Source: Flavobacteriales bacterium (lineage in GTDB: Bacteria; Bacteroidota; Bacteroidia; Flavobacteriales_D; Crocinitomicaceae). Taken from it: a stretch of 64,000 bases of DNA. Positions 54,195 through 63,860 of this stretch are shown here, piece by piece. The stretch lies in NCBI GenBank assembly GCA_947449575.1, contig CANFRV010000010.1, forward strand, positions 46,608 through 110,607. Reading direction: 5' to 3'. The position numbers were made by a program, and so were the translations under genes. Numbering within the stretch: the stretch's first letter is position 1; each line of letters starts with the position of its first letter. The notes below the pieces were generated by a model. That model was not told the DNA's origin. It ran no database searches and worked only from the letters and a program-made list of their open reading frames with translations.

Positions 54195-56228
54195 ATGAAC
54201 TATATTATATCTCTTATTATTATTGCTGCTTTATCTATTTCAGGTATTATAAATAAAGAAATTACATTTGCGGACCCCCTCATTTCTCATAGAGACACAA
54301 CTGTAAGTGCAGCCGAAGATTTTTTCTTATATGCGAATGGTGGATGGTTTAAGGAAAATCCTATTTCTCCAAGCGATAGAAGTAATGGTATTTTTAATAC
54401 TATTGGAGATACGATAAATAGCCAAATAAAACAAATTTGTGAAAGATCGGCGGCCGATACACAAGCTGCACTTGGAAGTAATAAACAAAAAATAGGTGAT
54501 TTTTATGCTTCAGGAATGGATACGGTTTCGATAGAAAAAGCGGGTTTAACGCCAATTAATTCCGAAATGAAAGCAATCGAAAAAATATCTGATGTGACTT
54601 CTTTGCTGACAAGTATCGCCAATTTACAAACAATAGGTGCAAGTCCAGCGTTTTCTTTTTACATTTCACAAGATGATAAAATCAGTTCAAAACAAGCCGC
54701 CTTTTTCAGGCAAGGAGGTCTCGGTTTAGGCGACAGAGATTATTATTTTTTAAACGACCCAAGAACAAAAACAATACGCAAAGAGTACGAAAATCATTTG
54801 AAATCTATGATGAGGTTTATAGGTGACAATGAAGAAACAGCTGCAAAAAATGCAAGTGTGATTATGAAATTAGAAATGGATTTAGCAAAGTCCTCTCGAA
54901 AATTAGAAGCCTTAAGAGATCCTTTAGGGAACTATCATAAAATGAGTATTTCTAAATTTAATAAGTTAACACCTGCTATTTCATGGTCGCTCATTTTAAA
55001 AACAATGGGTCTCACACAAGTTGATTCAGTAATAGTTGGACAGCCGGAATTTTTCACTTCTTTAAATAAATTATTAAAAAAATACACCATTTCAGAATGG
55101 AAAACATACCTAAAATGGGATTTGATCAATTCATATTCTAGTTTTTTAAACAAAGATATTCGCGATCAAAATTTCAAGTTTTTCGCAACGGTTATGGGAG
55201 GTGTTAGTCAACAAAAACCGCGATGGGAAGGTGTTGTAAATCAAACCGACGGAGCATTGGGTGATTTAATTGGGCAAGTGTATGTTGCTGAATATTTACC
55301 AAAAGGATCCAAAGAAAAATTAATGGAAATTGGAACAAATATTCGAAATGTATTTGCCGATCATATTGAAAAATTAGATTGGATGAGCGCGGTAACTAAG
55401 AAAAAGGCACTGCATAAATTAAGTACAATGATAATGAAAGTTGGATATCCAGATAAATGGAAAGACTTGAGCGAATTGAAAATTGACAGAAAATCGTATT
55501 GTTCCAATGTTCTTGCTGCAAATATCTGGGCGCATAGAGAAATGATCAATAAATTTGGAAAACCTGTCGATAGAAATGCATGGGATATGCAGCCTCATAC
55601 GTATAATGCGTATTATAATCCAAGTAACAATGAAATTGTTGTGCCAGCGTGCAATATTATTGTTCCAGGATTTGAAGGTAGAATGCCTGATGATGCTATT
55701 TTGTATTCGATTATTGGAGGATCAACTTTTGGACATGAAATGACACATGGATTTGATGATCAAGGATGTCAATACGATGAAATTGGAAACTTAAACAATT
55801 GGTGGACAAAGGATGATTTGAATAAATTCCGAGCTAAAACAAAATTAATTGTTAACCAATTCAATCAATTTTCAGTGCTTGGAGATAAAAAGGTAAACGG
55901 GGATGCAACACAAGGAGAAAACATTGCAGATTTAGGAGGAATTGTCATGGGTTTAGAGGCTTTCAAAAATACTGCCCAATTTAAATCTAACCAAAAGATT
56001 AGCGGATTAAGTCCCATTCGACGTTTCTTCTTAGGATATGCGTACGCTTGGATGGTCAATATAAATGATGAATCATTAGCGAATCAAATAATGACAGACG
56101 TGCATGCACCTGCAAAATTTCGAATTAATGGTCCTTTGAGTAATATGATGGAATTTTACGAGGAATTTAATATAAAGGAAGGTCATAAAATGTTTTTAGC
56201 TCCTTCTAAAAGAGTTGTTATTTGGTAA
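54195..56228 (+). CDS. M13 (neprilysin-like) family zinc metallopeptidase
   Basis: The 677-residue peptidase has a short N-terminal hydrophobic segment (about 1-20), a mostly helical lower-half domain and the catalytic domain. The HExxH motif is HEMTH (514-518), where bacterial members often have HEISH. The third ligand is Glu575 in ENIAD with Asp579. NAYYNPSNNEIVVPA and the final family segment are present. These enzymes act on peptides in the periplasm or outside. The gene converges on the AsmA gene with a shared terminator. Confidence 0.94.
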   Translation: MNYIISLIIIAALSISGIINKEITFADPLISHRDTTVSAAEDFFLYANGGWFKENPISPSDRSNGIFNTIGDTINSQIKQICERSAADTQAALGSNKQKIGDFYASGMDTVSIEKAGLTPINSEMKAIEKISDVTSLLTSIANLQTIGASPAFSFYISQDDKISSKQAAFFRQGGLGLGDRDYYFLNDPRTKTIRKEYENHLKSMMRFIGDNEETAAKNASVIMKLEMDLAKSSRKLEALRDPLGNYHKMSISKFNKLTPAISWSLILKTMGLTQVDSVIVGQPEFFTSLNKLLKKYTISEWKTYLKWDLINSYSSFLNKDIRDQNFKFFATVMGGVSQQKPRWEGVVNQTDGALGDLIGQVYVAEYLPKGSKEKLMEIGTNIRNVFADHIEKLDWMSAVTKKKALHKLSTMIMKVGYPDKWKDLSELKIDRKSYCSNVLAANIWAHREMINKFGKPVDRNAWDMQPHTYNAYYNPSNNEIVVPACNIIVPGFEGRMPDDAILYSIIGGSTFGHEMTHGFDDQGCQYDEIGNLNNWWTKDDLNKFRAKTKLIVNQFNQFSVLGDKKVNGDATQGENIADLGGIVMGLEAFKNTAQFKSNQKISGLSPIRRFFLGYAYAWMVNINDESLANQIMTDVHAPAKFRINGPLSNMMEFYEEFNIKEGHKMFLAPSKRVVIW

Positions 56229-56251
56229 AATAGCTGGCAGAACGTAGGTTG

Positions 56252-56286
56252 AAAATGTCTTTTTTATGAATTGAAAGAGACATTTT
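56252..56286. terminator. Bidirectional hairpin terminator between M13 and AsmA genes
   Basis: AAAATGTCT plus TTTTT pairs with the complementary run ending AGACATTTT (14 bp, two G-U pairs) around a 7-base loop. A-rich and T-rich flanks would let it work for both convergent genes. Confidence 0.85.
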
Positions 56287-56294
56287 TAATGTTA

Positions 56295-58961
56295 CTAAAA
56301 CTCTTCAAATTCTTCTTTCTTTTCCTTTTCAGATTCTTCTTTCATCTTTTTTAAGGCATTGTTGAATTTTGAGTCCTTTTTTACTTTCTTAGGATCTTGA
56401 ACTGGCTCCTCCTTTTTTGCAGGGCCGAATTCCATTTTTATTTCTTCTTTTTGTTGCTTAATTGGCTGGTATGTTTTTACCGTAGAGTCATTTTTAAACA
56501 TACCGAATTCCGTTTTTAAGATTGATTTCGCATCCTGTTTCGCTGCTTCCCTGTTTTCTCTAGCTTGCTCTTTTTTAGCGTCTTGATCCCATTCGATGGT
56601 TGGACTATCTATGTTCCCATACATGTGAATAAAAACGCGAACCCCCGTGTTATCATCAATTATTTGACCAAATTCTTCTTGATTTTTTTGTGTTTTTATT
56701 TCTCGAAAACGGAAATCAAAATGATAATCAATGGTATTATCAAAATCATGTTTTCCATACAATTCCATATCTAATGCGTTGGAATGAATAATCATCTTAG
56801 GAATTTCCAACTGCCCATTCTGTATGACAAATGTATTTTCTAAGGTTTCAAATTTAAGATCAAGTAGCTTTTTTTCAAGTTCATTAATATTATTTTTTCG
56901 CAGTATATATTTAGCGGCTGATGTTTTCAAACTTTCAGTAATAGACTTAAAAGCAGATACATTTTTTAATCTTCCACCAATTATTTTAAGTTGAATTTGA
57001 GATTTTATCGCTTTTTTTAAGACCCCCGTTTTTAAATCAAAAGGGGCTGAAAAATCTAATAGTACATGGACTTTACCGTAAATATTATCTTCGGAAATTA
57101 CCGTTTGTTCAAAATTATTCCACTCTTTAAACAGCGCTTTAAACTCAATATTATCGGAAGCTAATTGCGTTGAAATGGTGAAAACTTCTGGTGATTTTTC
57201 TTCAATTGTTAAAGCTCCACGAACATCTGCATTAGCATTTTGAACCGTTAGATTAGAAAACTGAATAGCGCGATTACCAAGAATCATTTCACTATTAAAT
57301 CGTTTGAAATGATGCTTCTCATATTTGATGTCATTCGCATTTAAGGTAATATTCCCCATAATAGTTGTCGGTAAGATCCAATCTTTACCATCTTTAATCT
57401 GCTCTTGTTTCGTTTCCAAACTAAGATCCTGGATATCAATAAAATTTGAACTTATATCTACATCCGTTTCTAAAAGTTCATCCTTCTTTAGAAATCCAAT
57501 TACATTTTTAAAAATTCCGTTCAACAATAAATCAGAACTCCCTACATTTAATGAAATTTTATCAATCCCTATTTCATTATCTCTTAAATAAATAGCACCA
57601 TTCAATTTTTGAAAGAATCGCTTATCTTCTTTCATTTGCAAGTTTACATTCTTTAGTAAAAGATCCCCTTCACATTTTTTGAGCGTATATTCTATCGTAT
57701 TATCTACTCGATGATCTGACTGAATATTAAAATCACTTTTTACATCTACTTGTCCACCTATTTTTTCTATATCTTGAAATGAAAATAGACTTTGTAAAAC
57801 TTCCAAATCGAGACGTCCCTTCGCGTTTCCTTTATAAATAGGATTATCAAAACGTGTAAGCATCAAATCACCTTTAAAAGGCCCACCAATAGTAGAAAAA
57901 GAAATATTTGAAAGGCCTAAAAATTCTTTGGATTTCCCCCCTTGATTAGAATATTTACCATTTAAAAAGATGCTTTTTAATTTCAGTCCTTTAGAGGGTT
58001 CAACCAAACTACCATTATGAATTCCAAACGAACAATTTACCTCGGGTGCCTGCCCTGAAGAAATGGGTCCAGCAATTGTAACATCAAAATTAACAGTACC
58101 TGTTCCGCTAAATTTAGTAATATCTTGAATAGAGGAATGCCGAAGATTATTAGCAACATCTTCGAGTTTTAGATTTTTTGAATGGATATTAAAATTTAAA
58201 TTTTTATTAGTGACTTTTCCCTTAAACTCAAACGGAAGATCAGCAACATATAAAATCGCTTTCGGTATTTCAAAAACCTCTGTTTTTTTGTTCACTAAAA
58301 TATTTATATCAAATTTCGCAGGCTTATTTGAAATCAATGTAACACTGCCACTTTTTGCTTGGTTTATAAAAAATGTACTTTTACTGTGTAGCGTGAATTT
58401 TTGTTCAGAGAAAGCCCCTTCTAGCTCAAGCTCTTTTAAATGGGTCAAATAATGTTGACTAGAGGCTTTATTCCTATAAGAAAATCGAACATCTTCTACT
58501 AGCACTTTCTTCAAATTTAAATTAAAATTCGACGCGTCCTTATTCTTCTGTTCTTTAAAAATATCGAAATTGTTTACACCATTTTCATTGATTTTTAGTT
58601 GAATCGTTCCAGCAGCAACATCAATACCTTTTAAATTGTATTTTTCATTCCATATATCCAGAGGGTTAAATTTTAAACGTATGCGTTCCGAAAATAGAAG
58701 TGTATCTTTTTTTGTTGAATTTTTATACGAATCTTGCACAAAAACATCGTTCATATCAACAGATAAATTTGGAAAGGAGCTCCAAAAAGCCAAATCAACG
58801 CGCGCGATTGAAATTTTTACCTTCAAATTTTTGTTTACCTCCGTAAGCACATACCCACAAATATCATCTTTGAAAAAATAAAGGCCTCCTGTAATGAGTA
58901 GAAAAAGACCCAATAAAGTTCCGAAAAACCATGCTCCAATTTTGATGATGCGTCTTTTCAT
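56295..58961 (-). CDS. AsmA-family envelope protein
   Basis: The 888-residue protein has an N-terminal membrane helix (about 9-28) followed by the AsmA start pattern (VNKNLKVKISIARVDLAFW, SFPNLSVDMNDV). A very long beta-rich periplasmic region follows, ending in the AsmA_2-like segment (about 680-780, LKTGVLKKA, FDNTIDYHFDF). A charged Lys/Glu tail (about 800-888) closes it. AsmA relatives bridge inner and outer membranes and are thought to move lipids. The tail is unusual in length and charge. Function by family only. Confidence 0.88.
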   Translation of the reverse strand: MKRRIIKIGAWFFGTLLGLFLLITGGLYFFKDDICGYVLTEVNKNLKVKISIARVDLAFWSSFPNLSVDMNDVFVQDSYKNSTKKDTLLFSERIRLKFNPLDIWNEKYNLKGIDVAAGTIQLKINENGVNNFDIFKEQKNKDASNFNLNLKKVLVEDVRFSYRNKASSQHYLTHLKELELEGAFSEQKFTLHSKSTFFINQAKSGSVTLISNKPAKFDINILVNKKTEVFEIPKAILYVADLPFEFKGKVTNKNLNFNIHSKNLKLEDVANNLRHSSIQDITKFSGTGTVNFDVTIAGPISSGQAPEVNCSFGIHNGSLVEPSKGLKLKSIFLNGKYSNQGGKSKEFLGLSNISFSTIGGPFKGDLMLTRFDNPIYKGNAKGRLDLEVLQSLFSFQDIEKIGGQVDVKSDFNIQSDHRVDNTIEYTLKKCEGDLLLKNVNLQMKEDKRFFQKLNGAIYLRDNEIGIDKISLNVGSSDLLLNGIFKNVIGFLKKDELLETDVDISSNFIDIQDLSLETKQEQIKDGKDWILPTTIMGNITLNANDIKYEKHHFKRFNSEMILGNRAIQFSNLTVQNANADVRGALTIEEKSPEVFTISTQLASDNIEFKALFKEWNNFEQTVISEDNIYGKVHVLLDFSAPFDLKTGVLKKAIKSQIQLKIIGGRLKNVSAFKSITESLKTSAAKYILRKNNINELEKKLLDLKFETLENTFVIQNGQLEIPKMIIHSNALDMELYGKHDFDNTIDYHFDFRFREIKTQKNQEEFGQIIDDNTGVRVFIHMYGNIDSPTIEWDQDAKKEQARENREAAKQDAKSILKTEFGMFKNDSTVKTYQPIKQQKEEIKMEFGPAKKEEPVQDPKKVKKDSKFNNALKKMKEESEKEKKEEFEEF

Positions 58962-58969
58962 AGTGACAG

Positions 58970-58977
58970 TAAATGTA
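58970..58977 (-). promoter_or_regulatory. TACATTTA -7-like box, 8 nt before the AsmA start codon
   Basis: On the minus strand TACATTTA is a one-base variant of the -7 consensus that ends 8 bases before the ATG at 58961. It resembles the placement before dus and the histidine kinase. Confidence 0.4.
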
Positions 58978-59126
58978 GAAGATTATAAGCGGAAGAATAA
59001 ACCATCGCGCTAAACTTATGAACGAGATAATGTGCAGTTTGTTGTATCTCAACAAGTGCTAAAATTGAAATCCTTCATGTATGCTAAAAGTAGACAGGAG
59101 AAATAACCCTGACACCCAAGTAAAAA

Positions 59127-59157
59127 TTGGTAATATGATACATTTATAGTATTTTTG
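59127..59157 (+). promoter_or_regulatory. Promoter (TTG-N20-TATTTTTG) of the PfkB kinase gene
   Basis: TTG (59127-59129) and TATTTTTG (59150-59157) are separated by 20 bases, an excellent match to the Bacteroidota consensus. The box ends 25 bases before the ATG at 59183. Confidence 0.8.
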
Positions 59158-59182
59158 TGCTCTAAAAACAAGAATAAATAAG

Positions 59183-60115
59183 ATGAGTTTACTTACAGTT
59201 GGTAGTGTGGCTTTTGATGCCATTGAAACGCCTTTCGGAAAAACGGATAAAATTATTGGTGGTGCAGGAACATACATTGCACTTTCCGCGGCTTTTTATG
59301 AGCAAAATCAAAAAATTGTTTCGGTTGTTGGAGATGATTTTCCGAAAGAAATGTTGGATAAATTGGCTTCTGTAGGAGTTGACTTAGAAGGTTTACAAAT
59401 CAAACAAGGTGAAAAAACTTTTTTCTGGTCTGGGCGTTATCATAATGACATGAATTCTCGCGACACATTGGTAACAGAATTAAACGTTCTAGAAAATTTT
59501 GACCCCATTATTCCTGAAAGTTACCAAGGCGTAGATTATTTAATTCTAGGAAATTTAAGCCCTCAAGTGCAAAGAAGCGTCATTGAAAGATTAACAAAAC
59601 GTCCGAAATTAATCGCAATGGATACCATGAATTTTTGGATGGATATTGCTTTAGATGAATTGAAAAAAACAATCAGTTTGGTAGATGTTTTAATCATCAA
59701 TGATGAAGAAGCTCGTCAACTTTCTGGGGAATATTCTTTAATGAAAGCATCGAAAGTAATTCGTGCGATGGGTCCAAAATATTTAATTATCAAAAAAGGA
59801 GAACACGGCGCTTTGTTATTTAATGAGGATAAAGTTTTCTTTGCACCAGCCTTGCCTTTAGAAGATGTTTTCGATCCAACGGGCGCTGGAGATACATTTG
59901 CCGGTGGTTTTATCGGATATATTGCAAGTACAGATGATATTTCTTTCGACAATATGAAACGAGCGATTATCAATGGATCAGCCATGGCTTCTTTCTGTGT
60001 TGAAAAATTTGGAACTGAAAAATTATTAACTATCACAAAACAAGATGTCGAAAATAGAATTGAGCAATTTGTTGCTTTAGCTAATTTCGATATGATACAA
60101 ACAACTGTAGGATAA
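59183..60115 (+). CDS. PfkB family carbohydrate/nucleoside kinase
   Basis: The 310-residue kinase has the N-terminal substrate region (GSVAFDAIETPFG, GGAGTYIALSAAFY) and the ATP/anion-hole signature DPTGAGDTFAGG (231-242) with catalytic Asp237. The substrate is not certain from motifs; ribokinase-like, adenosine or sugar kinases are all possible. It has its own strong promoter and is followed after 18 bases by the DUF349 gene, so they may share a transcript. Cytoplasmic. Confidence 0.92.
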   Translation: MSLLTVGSVAFDAIETPFGKTDKIIGGAGTYIALSAAFYEQNQKIVSVVGDDFPKEMLDKLASVGVDLEGLQIKQGEKTFFWSGRYHNDMNSRDTLVTELNVLENFDPIIPESYQGVDYLILGNLSPQVQRSVIERLTKRPKLIAMDTMNFWMDIALDELKKTISLVDVLIINDEEARQLSGEYSLMKASKVIRAMGPKYLIIKKGEHGALLFNEDKVFFAPALPLEDVFDPTGAGDTFAGGFIGYIASTDDISFDNMKRAIINGSAMASFCVEKFGTEKLLTITKQDVENRIEQFVALANFDMIQTTVG

Positions 60116-60133
60116 AACCTAAATATCTGCGCT

Positions 60134-61864
60134 ATGGAAAAAATGGCATTTTTAGAGGAATTGAAAGTATTGACGGCGAATGAAAACGTACTTTCAGTTA
60201 GTCGCGACGTGAATGAATTAAGAACTCGTTTTGACGATTATCTATTAGAAGATGAACGTAAAAAACAAGTCGCTGTTTTGGAAGCAAAAGCGAATGGAGA
60301 GAATGTAGAATTTGAACGTGAAGACGATCCAATCAAAGATGAATTCTATACCGTTTATACTGCCTATAAAGAACTTAAAAATAAAGCTGTAGCGACAAAA
60401 AACGCGTCTCAAAATGAATCTTTACTGCAGAAAAAAGCGCTTATTTCACGTTTACGTGACGTAATTTCCAAAGAAGAAAACATTGGGGCAGCATTTAGTG
60501 CTTACAAAGAAATCCATGAATCTTGGAAAAAAGTAGGAGATATTCCTCGCGAACAAAGAGATGAAATTCAATCTCAATATTCTCGTTTACTGGAAGACTT
60601 TTTCTACAACATGAAAATTTATCGTGAATTAAAAGATCATGATCTTCATAGAAATCAACAAGTAAAATTAGATTTAATACAACAAATTCAAAATTTACAT
60701 ACCGTTGAATCTGTCAAAGAAGTAGAAAAAACGATTAAATTACTTCAAAATGAGTGGGAAGGAACGGGACCTGTTGGACGTGAAGGTTGGGAAAATTTAA
60801 AGAAGTCGTATTTAGATTGTGTTCGATTAGTGTATGAAAGAATCAATAAATACCATGATGCACGTAGAACTGCTCAACAAGACAATTTAGAAAAGAAACA
60901 AATTCTACTCGATAAATTAAAAACAATCTGTTCAACTCTTTCCAACTTAAAAACCGTAAAAGAATGGGAGGATCTTACCAAAGAAATATTTGAAATTCAA
61001 GGAGTTTGGAAATTAATAGGATTTGGCCCTAAAAAAGAAAACGAAGAAATTTGGGTGCTTTTTAGAGCTGAATGTGATGCGTTTTTTGCTTTGAAAAAAG
61101 AATTTTTTGATCAATTACGAACGGGTTTTGATGTGCTTGCTGAAGCGAAACAAAAATTAATAGATAAGGCGATTGTTTTAAAATCTTCTACGGATTGGAA
61201 AACAGCAGGAGAACAGTTAATTCAATTGCAAAAACTTTGGAAAAATATCGGAAACGCTGGTCAAAGAAATGAACAACGATTATGGAAGGAATTTCGCAGT
61301 GCCTGTGATGAGTTTTTTAGCGCAAAAACAGCCCATTTTGCTCAACAAGATTCAGAAAACGAAGTAAACTTAGCAGGGAAATTAGCGTTAATTGCAAGAA
61401 TTGAAGGATATGAAATTCCAGAAGATAAGAAACAAGCGATTTCTGATTTAAAAGGATTTGCAACCGAATTTAACGATTTGGGTAAAGTTCCAATCGCTCA
61501 AAAAGATAGCATTTATTCTTCTTATAAAGCCGCTCTTGACAACTTATACGGTTCCTTAAAATTAGAAGGTCTAGAAAAAGAACAAGTCCTATTTCAAGCG
61601 CGCCTAGACACTTTTCAAGCAAGTCCAAATTCCGGGAAATTGCTCGAAAAGGAAAAAATGGATTTACGCCGTCAGATTGAAATTATTCAGCAAGATGTTA
61701 CTCAATATGAAAACAATCTTGGTTTTTTCAAGAACTCTAATGGGGCAAATACGATGAAAGAAGAGGTAGAAAAGAAAATAGAAAATTCAAAGCGTAAGAT
61801 GGAAGAAATTAAACGTAAAATAAAAATGATCCCCTCTGAAGAAAAATTTGCTGAAAATCGTTGA
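60134..61864 (+). CDS. DUF349 domain-containing protein
   Basis: The 576-residue protein is almost entirely helical with repeated segments of about 70-80 residues, each with a Trp-containing core (HESWKKVGDIPREQRDEI, NEWEGTGPVGRE, LWKNIGNAGQRNEQRLWKEF). These are DUF349 repeats. The C-terminal 100 residues form a Glu/Lys-rich coiled coil. No signal peptide. The family is common in Bacteroidota and its role is not established. It follows the PfkB gene. Confidence 0.9.
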   Translation: MEKMAFLEELKVLTANENVLSVSRDVNELRTRFDDYLLEDERKKQVAVLEAKANGENVEFEREDDPIKDEFYTVYTAYKELKNKAVATKNASQNESLLQKKALISRLRDVISKEENIGAAFSAYKEIHESWKKVGDIPREQRDEIQSQYSRLLEDFFYNMKIYRELKDHDLHRNQQVKLDLIQQIQNLHTVESVKEVEKTIKLLQNEWEGTGPVGREGWENLKKSYLDCVRLVYERINKYHDARRTAQQDNLEKKQILLDKLKTICSTLSNLKTVKEWEDLTKEIFEIQGVWKLIGFGPKKENEEIWVLFRAECDAFFALKKEFFDQLRTGFDVLAEAKQKLIDKAIVLKSSTDWKTAGEQLIQLQKLWKNIGNAGQRNEQRLWKEFRSACDEFFSAKTAHFAQQDSENEVNLAGKLALIARIEGYEIPEDKKQAISDLKGFATEFNDLGKVPIAQKDSIYSSYKAALDNLYGSLKLEGLEKEQVLFQARLDTFQASPNSGKLLEKEKMDLRRQIEIIQQDVTQYENNLGFFKNSNGANTMKEEVEKKIENSKRKMEEIKRKIKMIPSEEKFAENR

Positions 61865-61936
61865 TTCAGAGTAAAGATATTCTTATAGATTTTTACGGTT
61901 TTTACTAGTTCAACAATGACTAACAATTAAAAATAA

Positions 61937-62611
61937 ATGAATAAATTCATCAATGTAATCTTATTATTTCTTGCAATTCCTACCATGGTATTATCCATTT
62001 TTGTGGGGATGAATTTACCAATTGAATTTTTAAAAACTTCTGGAGCACAATTACCGTATGGCTTTGAAATATTCCTGACGCTAGGAATTCTTTTTTTCGT
62101 TATTATTCTGAGACGAAGTGTCAGAAGATGGATGGGCGCTAGAATGGTCAGTCATACCGAAAAATATAAATGGAACGAGGCAATGGGCGAAGAAAGAAAA
62201 AAGAGAGTCTATCTTTATCAATCTTTGGAGGCGTTATTAATGACTTTTGCTGCTGTTTCGCTATATACTGTTTGCAAAGAAGCATGGTTGCCTGCTTGTG
62301 CTTTTATGTTTGGGGCAATCGACAATCTTATCTTCTTGTTTATGGGGATGCAAAAAAACATCTATCGAATTGGTCTTACTTCCAAAGCGATTGTAGTGGC
62401 AGATAGAGATGTGCAAGTAGTGTACTTTTCTGGTTTACGAAAAGTTACAATTCATCAACAGACCATTTTTTTTGATTATATCAAAGATTTACAATGCACT
62501 TTCCCATTGAACTGTATCGATGAAAAAGATCGAACCAACTTTAAAAATTCACTTGAAGCACAAATAGACAGAGATAAAGTTTTTTTCTCTGACAGTATAA
62601 AAGATATGTAA
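61937..62611 (+). CDS. Membrane protein with four helices and a PH-like C-terminal domain
   Basis: The 224-residue protein has four hydrophobic segments (about 5-25, 40-60, 90-110 and 115-135). The following soluble part (about 140-224) has alternating strands (RIGLTSKAIVVADRDVQVVYFSGLRKVTIH) like the bacterial PH domain. A charged loop WNEAMGEERKKRVYLYQSL sits between helices two and three. I do not know a named family. It is monocistronic, followed by a repeat-bearing gap. Confidence 0.75.
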   Translation: MNKFINVILLFLAIPTMVLSIFVGMNLPIEFLKTSGAQLPYGFEIFLTLGILFFVIILRRSVRRWMGARMVSHTEKYKWNEAMGEERKKRVYLYQSLEALLMTFAAVSLYTVCKEAWLPACAFMFGAIDNLIFLFMGMQKNIYRIGLTSKAIVVADRDVQVVYFSGLRKVTIHQQTIFFDYIKDLQCTFPLNCIDEKDRTNFKNSLEAQIDRDKVFFSDSIKDM

Positions 62612-62765
62612 TTAAAAGCATTTATAAGAAGTAACAAGGTTCTTCATTATAAACCCGATTCGTCTACTATTTACAATTGAATATCTGATAAACAATCAAT
62701 ACAATCTTATGTTTTTCATGATTTATCTCATGTTTACTGAAAAAATTGTTTTCTACTTTCGTTGA

Positions 62766-63242
62766 ATGTCTGTCTTGTTTGATCAAATTGTTTTTGCCCC
62801 CATTAAAAGTAGGCGCTTTGGAGAATCTTTGGGAATAAATTTACTGCCCTTAGAATCAAAAATTTGTAACTTTAATTGTATTTACTGTGAATTTAGTTGG
62901 ACAGATTTAAAAGCTAATTCTGCACCCTATTTTTCGAAAGAAACGATTCTAGTCGATATTAAAAATTGTTTCAAAGCACTCTCTGCGGAGAACATAAAAA
63001 TTGACAGTATTACTATTGATGGAAATGGTGAACCAACAAGGCATCCTCATTTTTCAACAATCATCGACGAAGTTATTGTGCTTAGAAATCAATATTTCCC
63101 CGGAATAAAAATGGTTGTGTTATCGAATTCAAATTTACTTAGCAATAAAAAAGTTTTGTCAGCACTGCAAAAAGTTGATTTACGTATCTTAAAGTTAGAT
63201 GCGGGAACACAGGATACTTTTGAAAAAATGAATAAATCCTAG
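62766..63242 (+). pseudogene. 3'-truncated radical SAM protein gene
   Basis: The 158-residue frame opens FDQIVFAPIKSRRFGESLGINLLP and carries the 4Fe-4S motif CNFNCIYCE (about 33-41), then TIDGNGEPTRHP and VLSNSNLL. This matches a small radical SAM family of about 225-250 residues (COG0731-like, from memory). It stops after LKLDAGTQDTFEKMNKS, about 70 residues early, and no other frame continues it before the next gene. A deletion is the simplest explanation. A shortened active protein is unlikely since part of the barrel is missing. Confidence 0.65.
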
Positions 63243-63277
63243 TATATTATTGATCCGATACTAATTTGAAAATAAAG

Positions 63278-63742
63278 ATGCAAATATCAAAAACGCCCAA
63301 ACATTCACAAACAATTATGACTGAAGTTGTATTTCCAAACGATACGAACCCGATGGGAATGCTGCAAGGTGGTCGCATGGTTCAGTGGATGGACATCGCT
63401 TCTGCGGTTTGCGCTCAAAATCATGCCGAAAGAATTTGTGTTACGGCTTCAATTGATGTTGTGAAATTTAAAGCCGCAGCAAAAGTGGGTGATATTATTA
63501 CAATCAAGGCGAAAATCACACGCTCCTTTAATTCATCTATGGAAATTTTTGTTCAAGCGTGGGCAAAAAAAGTAATCAGTCAAAAGGCTTACTTAATCAA
63601 CGAAGCATTTTTCACGTTTGTGGCGCTGGATGAAAATGCTGTGCCAACAGTTGTTCCAAAGGTGCGCCCGACTACGGACGAAGAAAAGAGAGAGTATACT
63701 AAAGCAGATGAGCGAAAAATGGCTCGTATTTTAAATAAATAA
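63278..63742 (+). CDS. Acyl-CoA thioesterase, hotdog fold
   Basis: The 154-residue protein starts at the ATG at 63278; a TTG at 63266 is possible but less likely. It shows the hotdog pattern: NDTNPMGMLQGGRMVQWMDIASAV with the helix and acidic site, RICVTASIDVVKF, and the FTFVALDENAVP strand. It is closest to the YciA/BFIT class of acyl-CoA hydrolases. Basic C-terminus (KADERKMARILNK). Probably cytoplasmic. The chain length it prefers is unknown. It follows the truncated radical SAM gene. Confidence 0.92.
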   Translation: MQISKTPKHSQTIMTEVVFPNDTNPMGMLQGGRMVQWMDIASAVCAQNHAERICVTASIDVVKFKAAAKVGDIITIKAKITRSFNSSMEIFVQAWAKKVISQKAYLINEAFFTFVALDENAVPTVVPKVRPTTDEEKREYTKADERKMARILNK

Positions 63743-63860
63743 TAGTCGATGAAATTATTGCCAATCTTTTTATCGTTAGTATAGAAGGTAATTTCGTATT
63801 TGCTACTTGAAACTATAGTTTCCATTTTATTATTTCACTTTTTGCGTTTTATTGCTGAAT
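63743..63860. other. Gap between thioesterase and IS30 element, with cut-off ORF start and palindrome
   Basis: MKLLPIFLSLV (63749-63784, then stop) looks like the start of a signal peptide that ends after 11 residues. A 14-bp perfect palindrome, GAAACTATAGTTTC, lies at 63809-63822. The boundary of the insertion element is probably within this gap, but I cannot place its inverted repeat. Confidence 0.45.
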
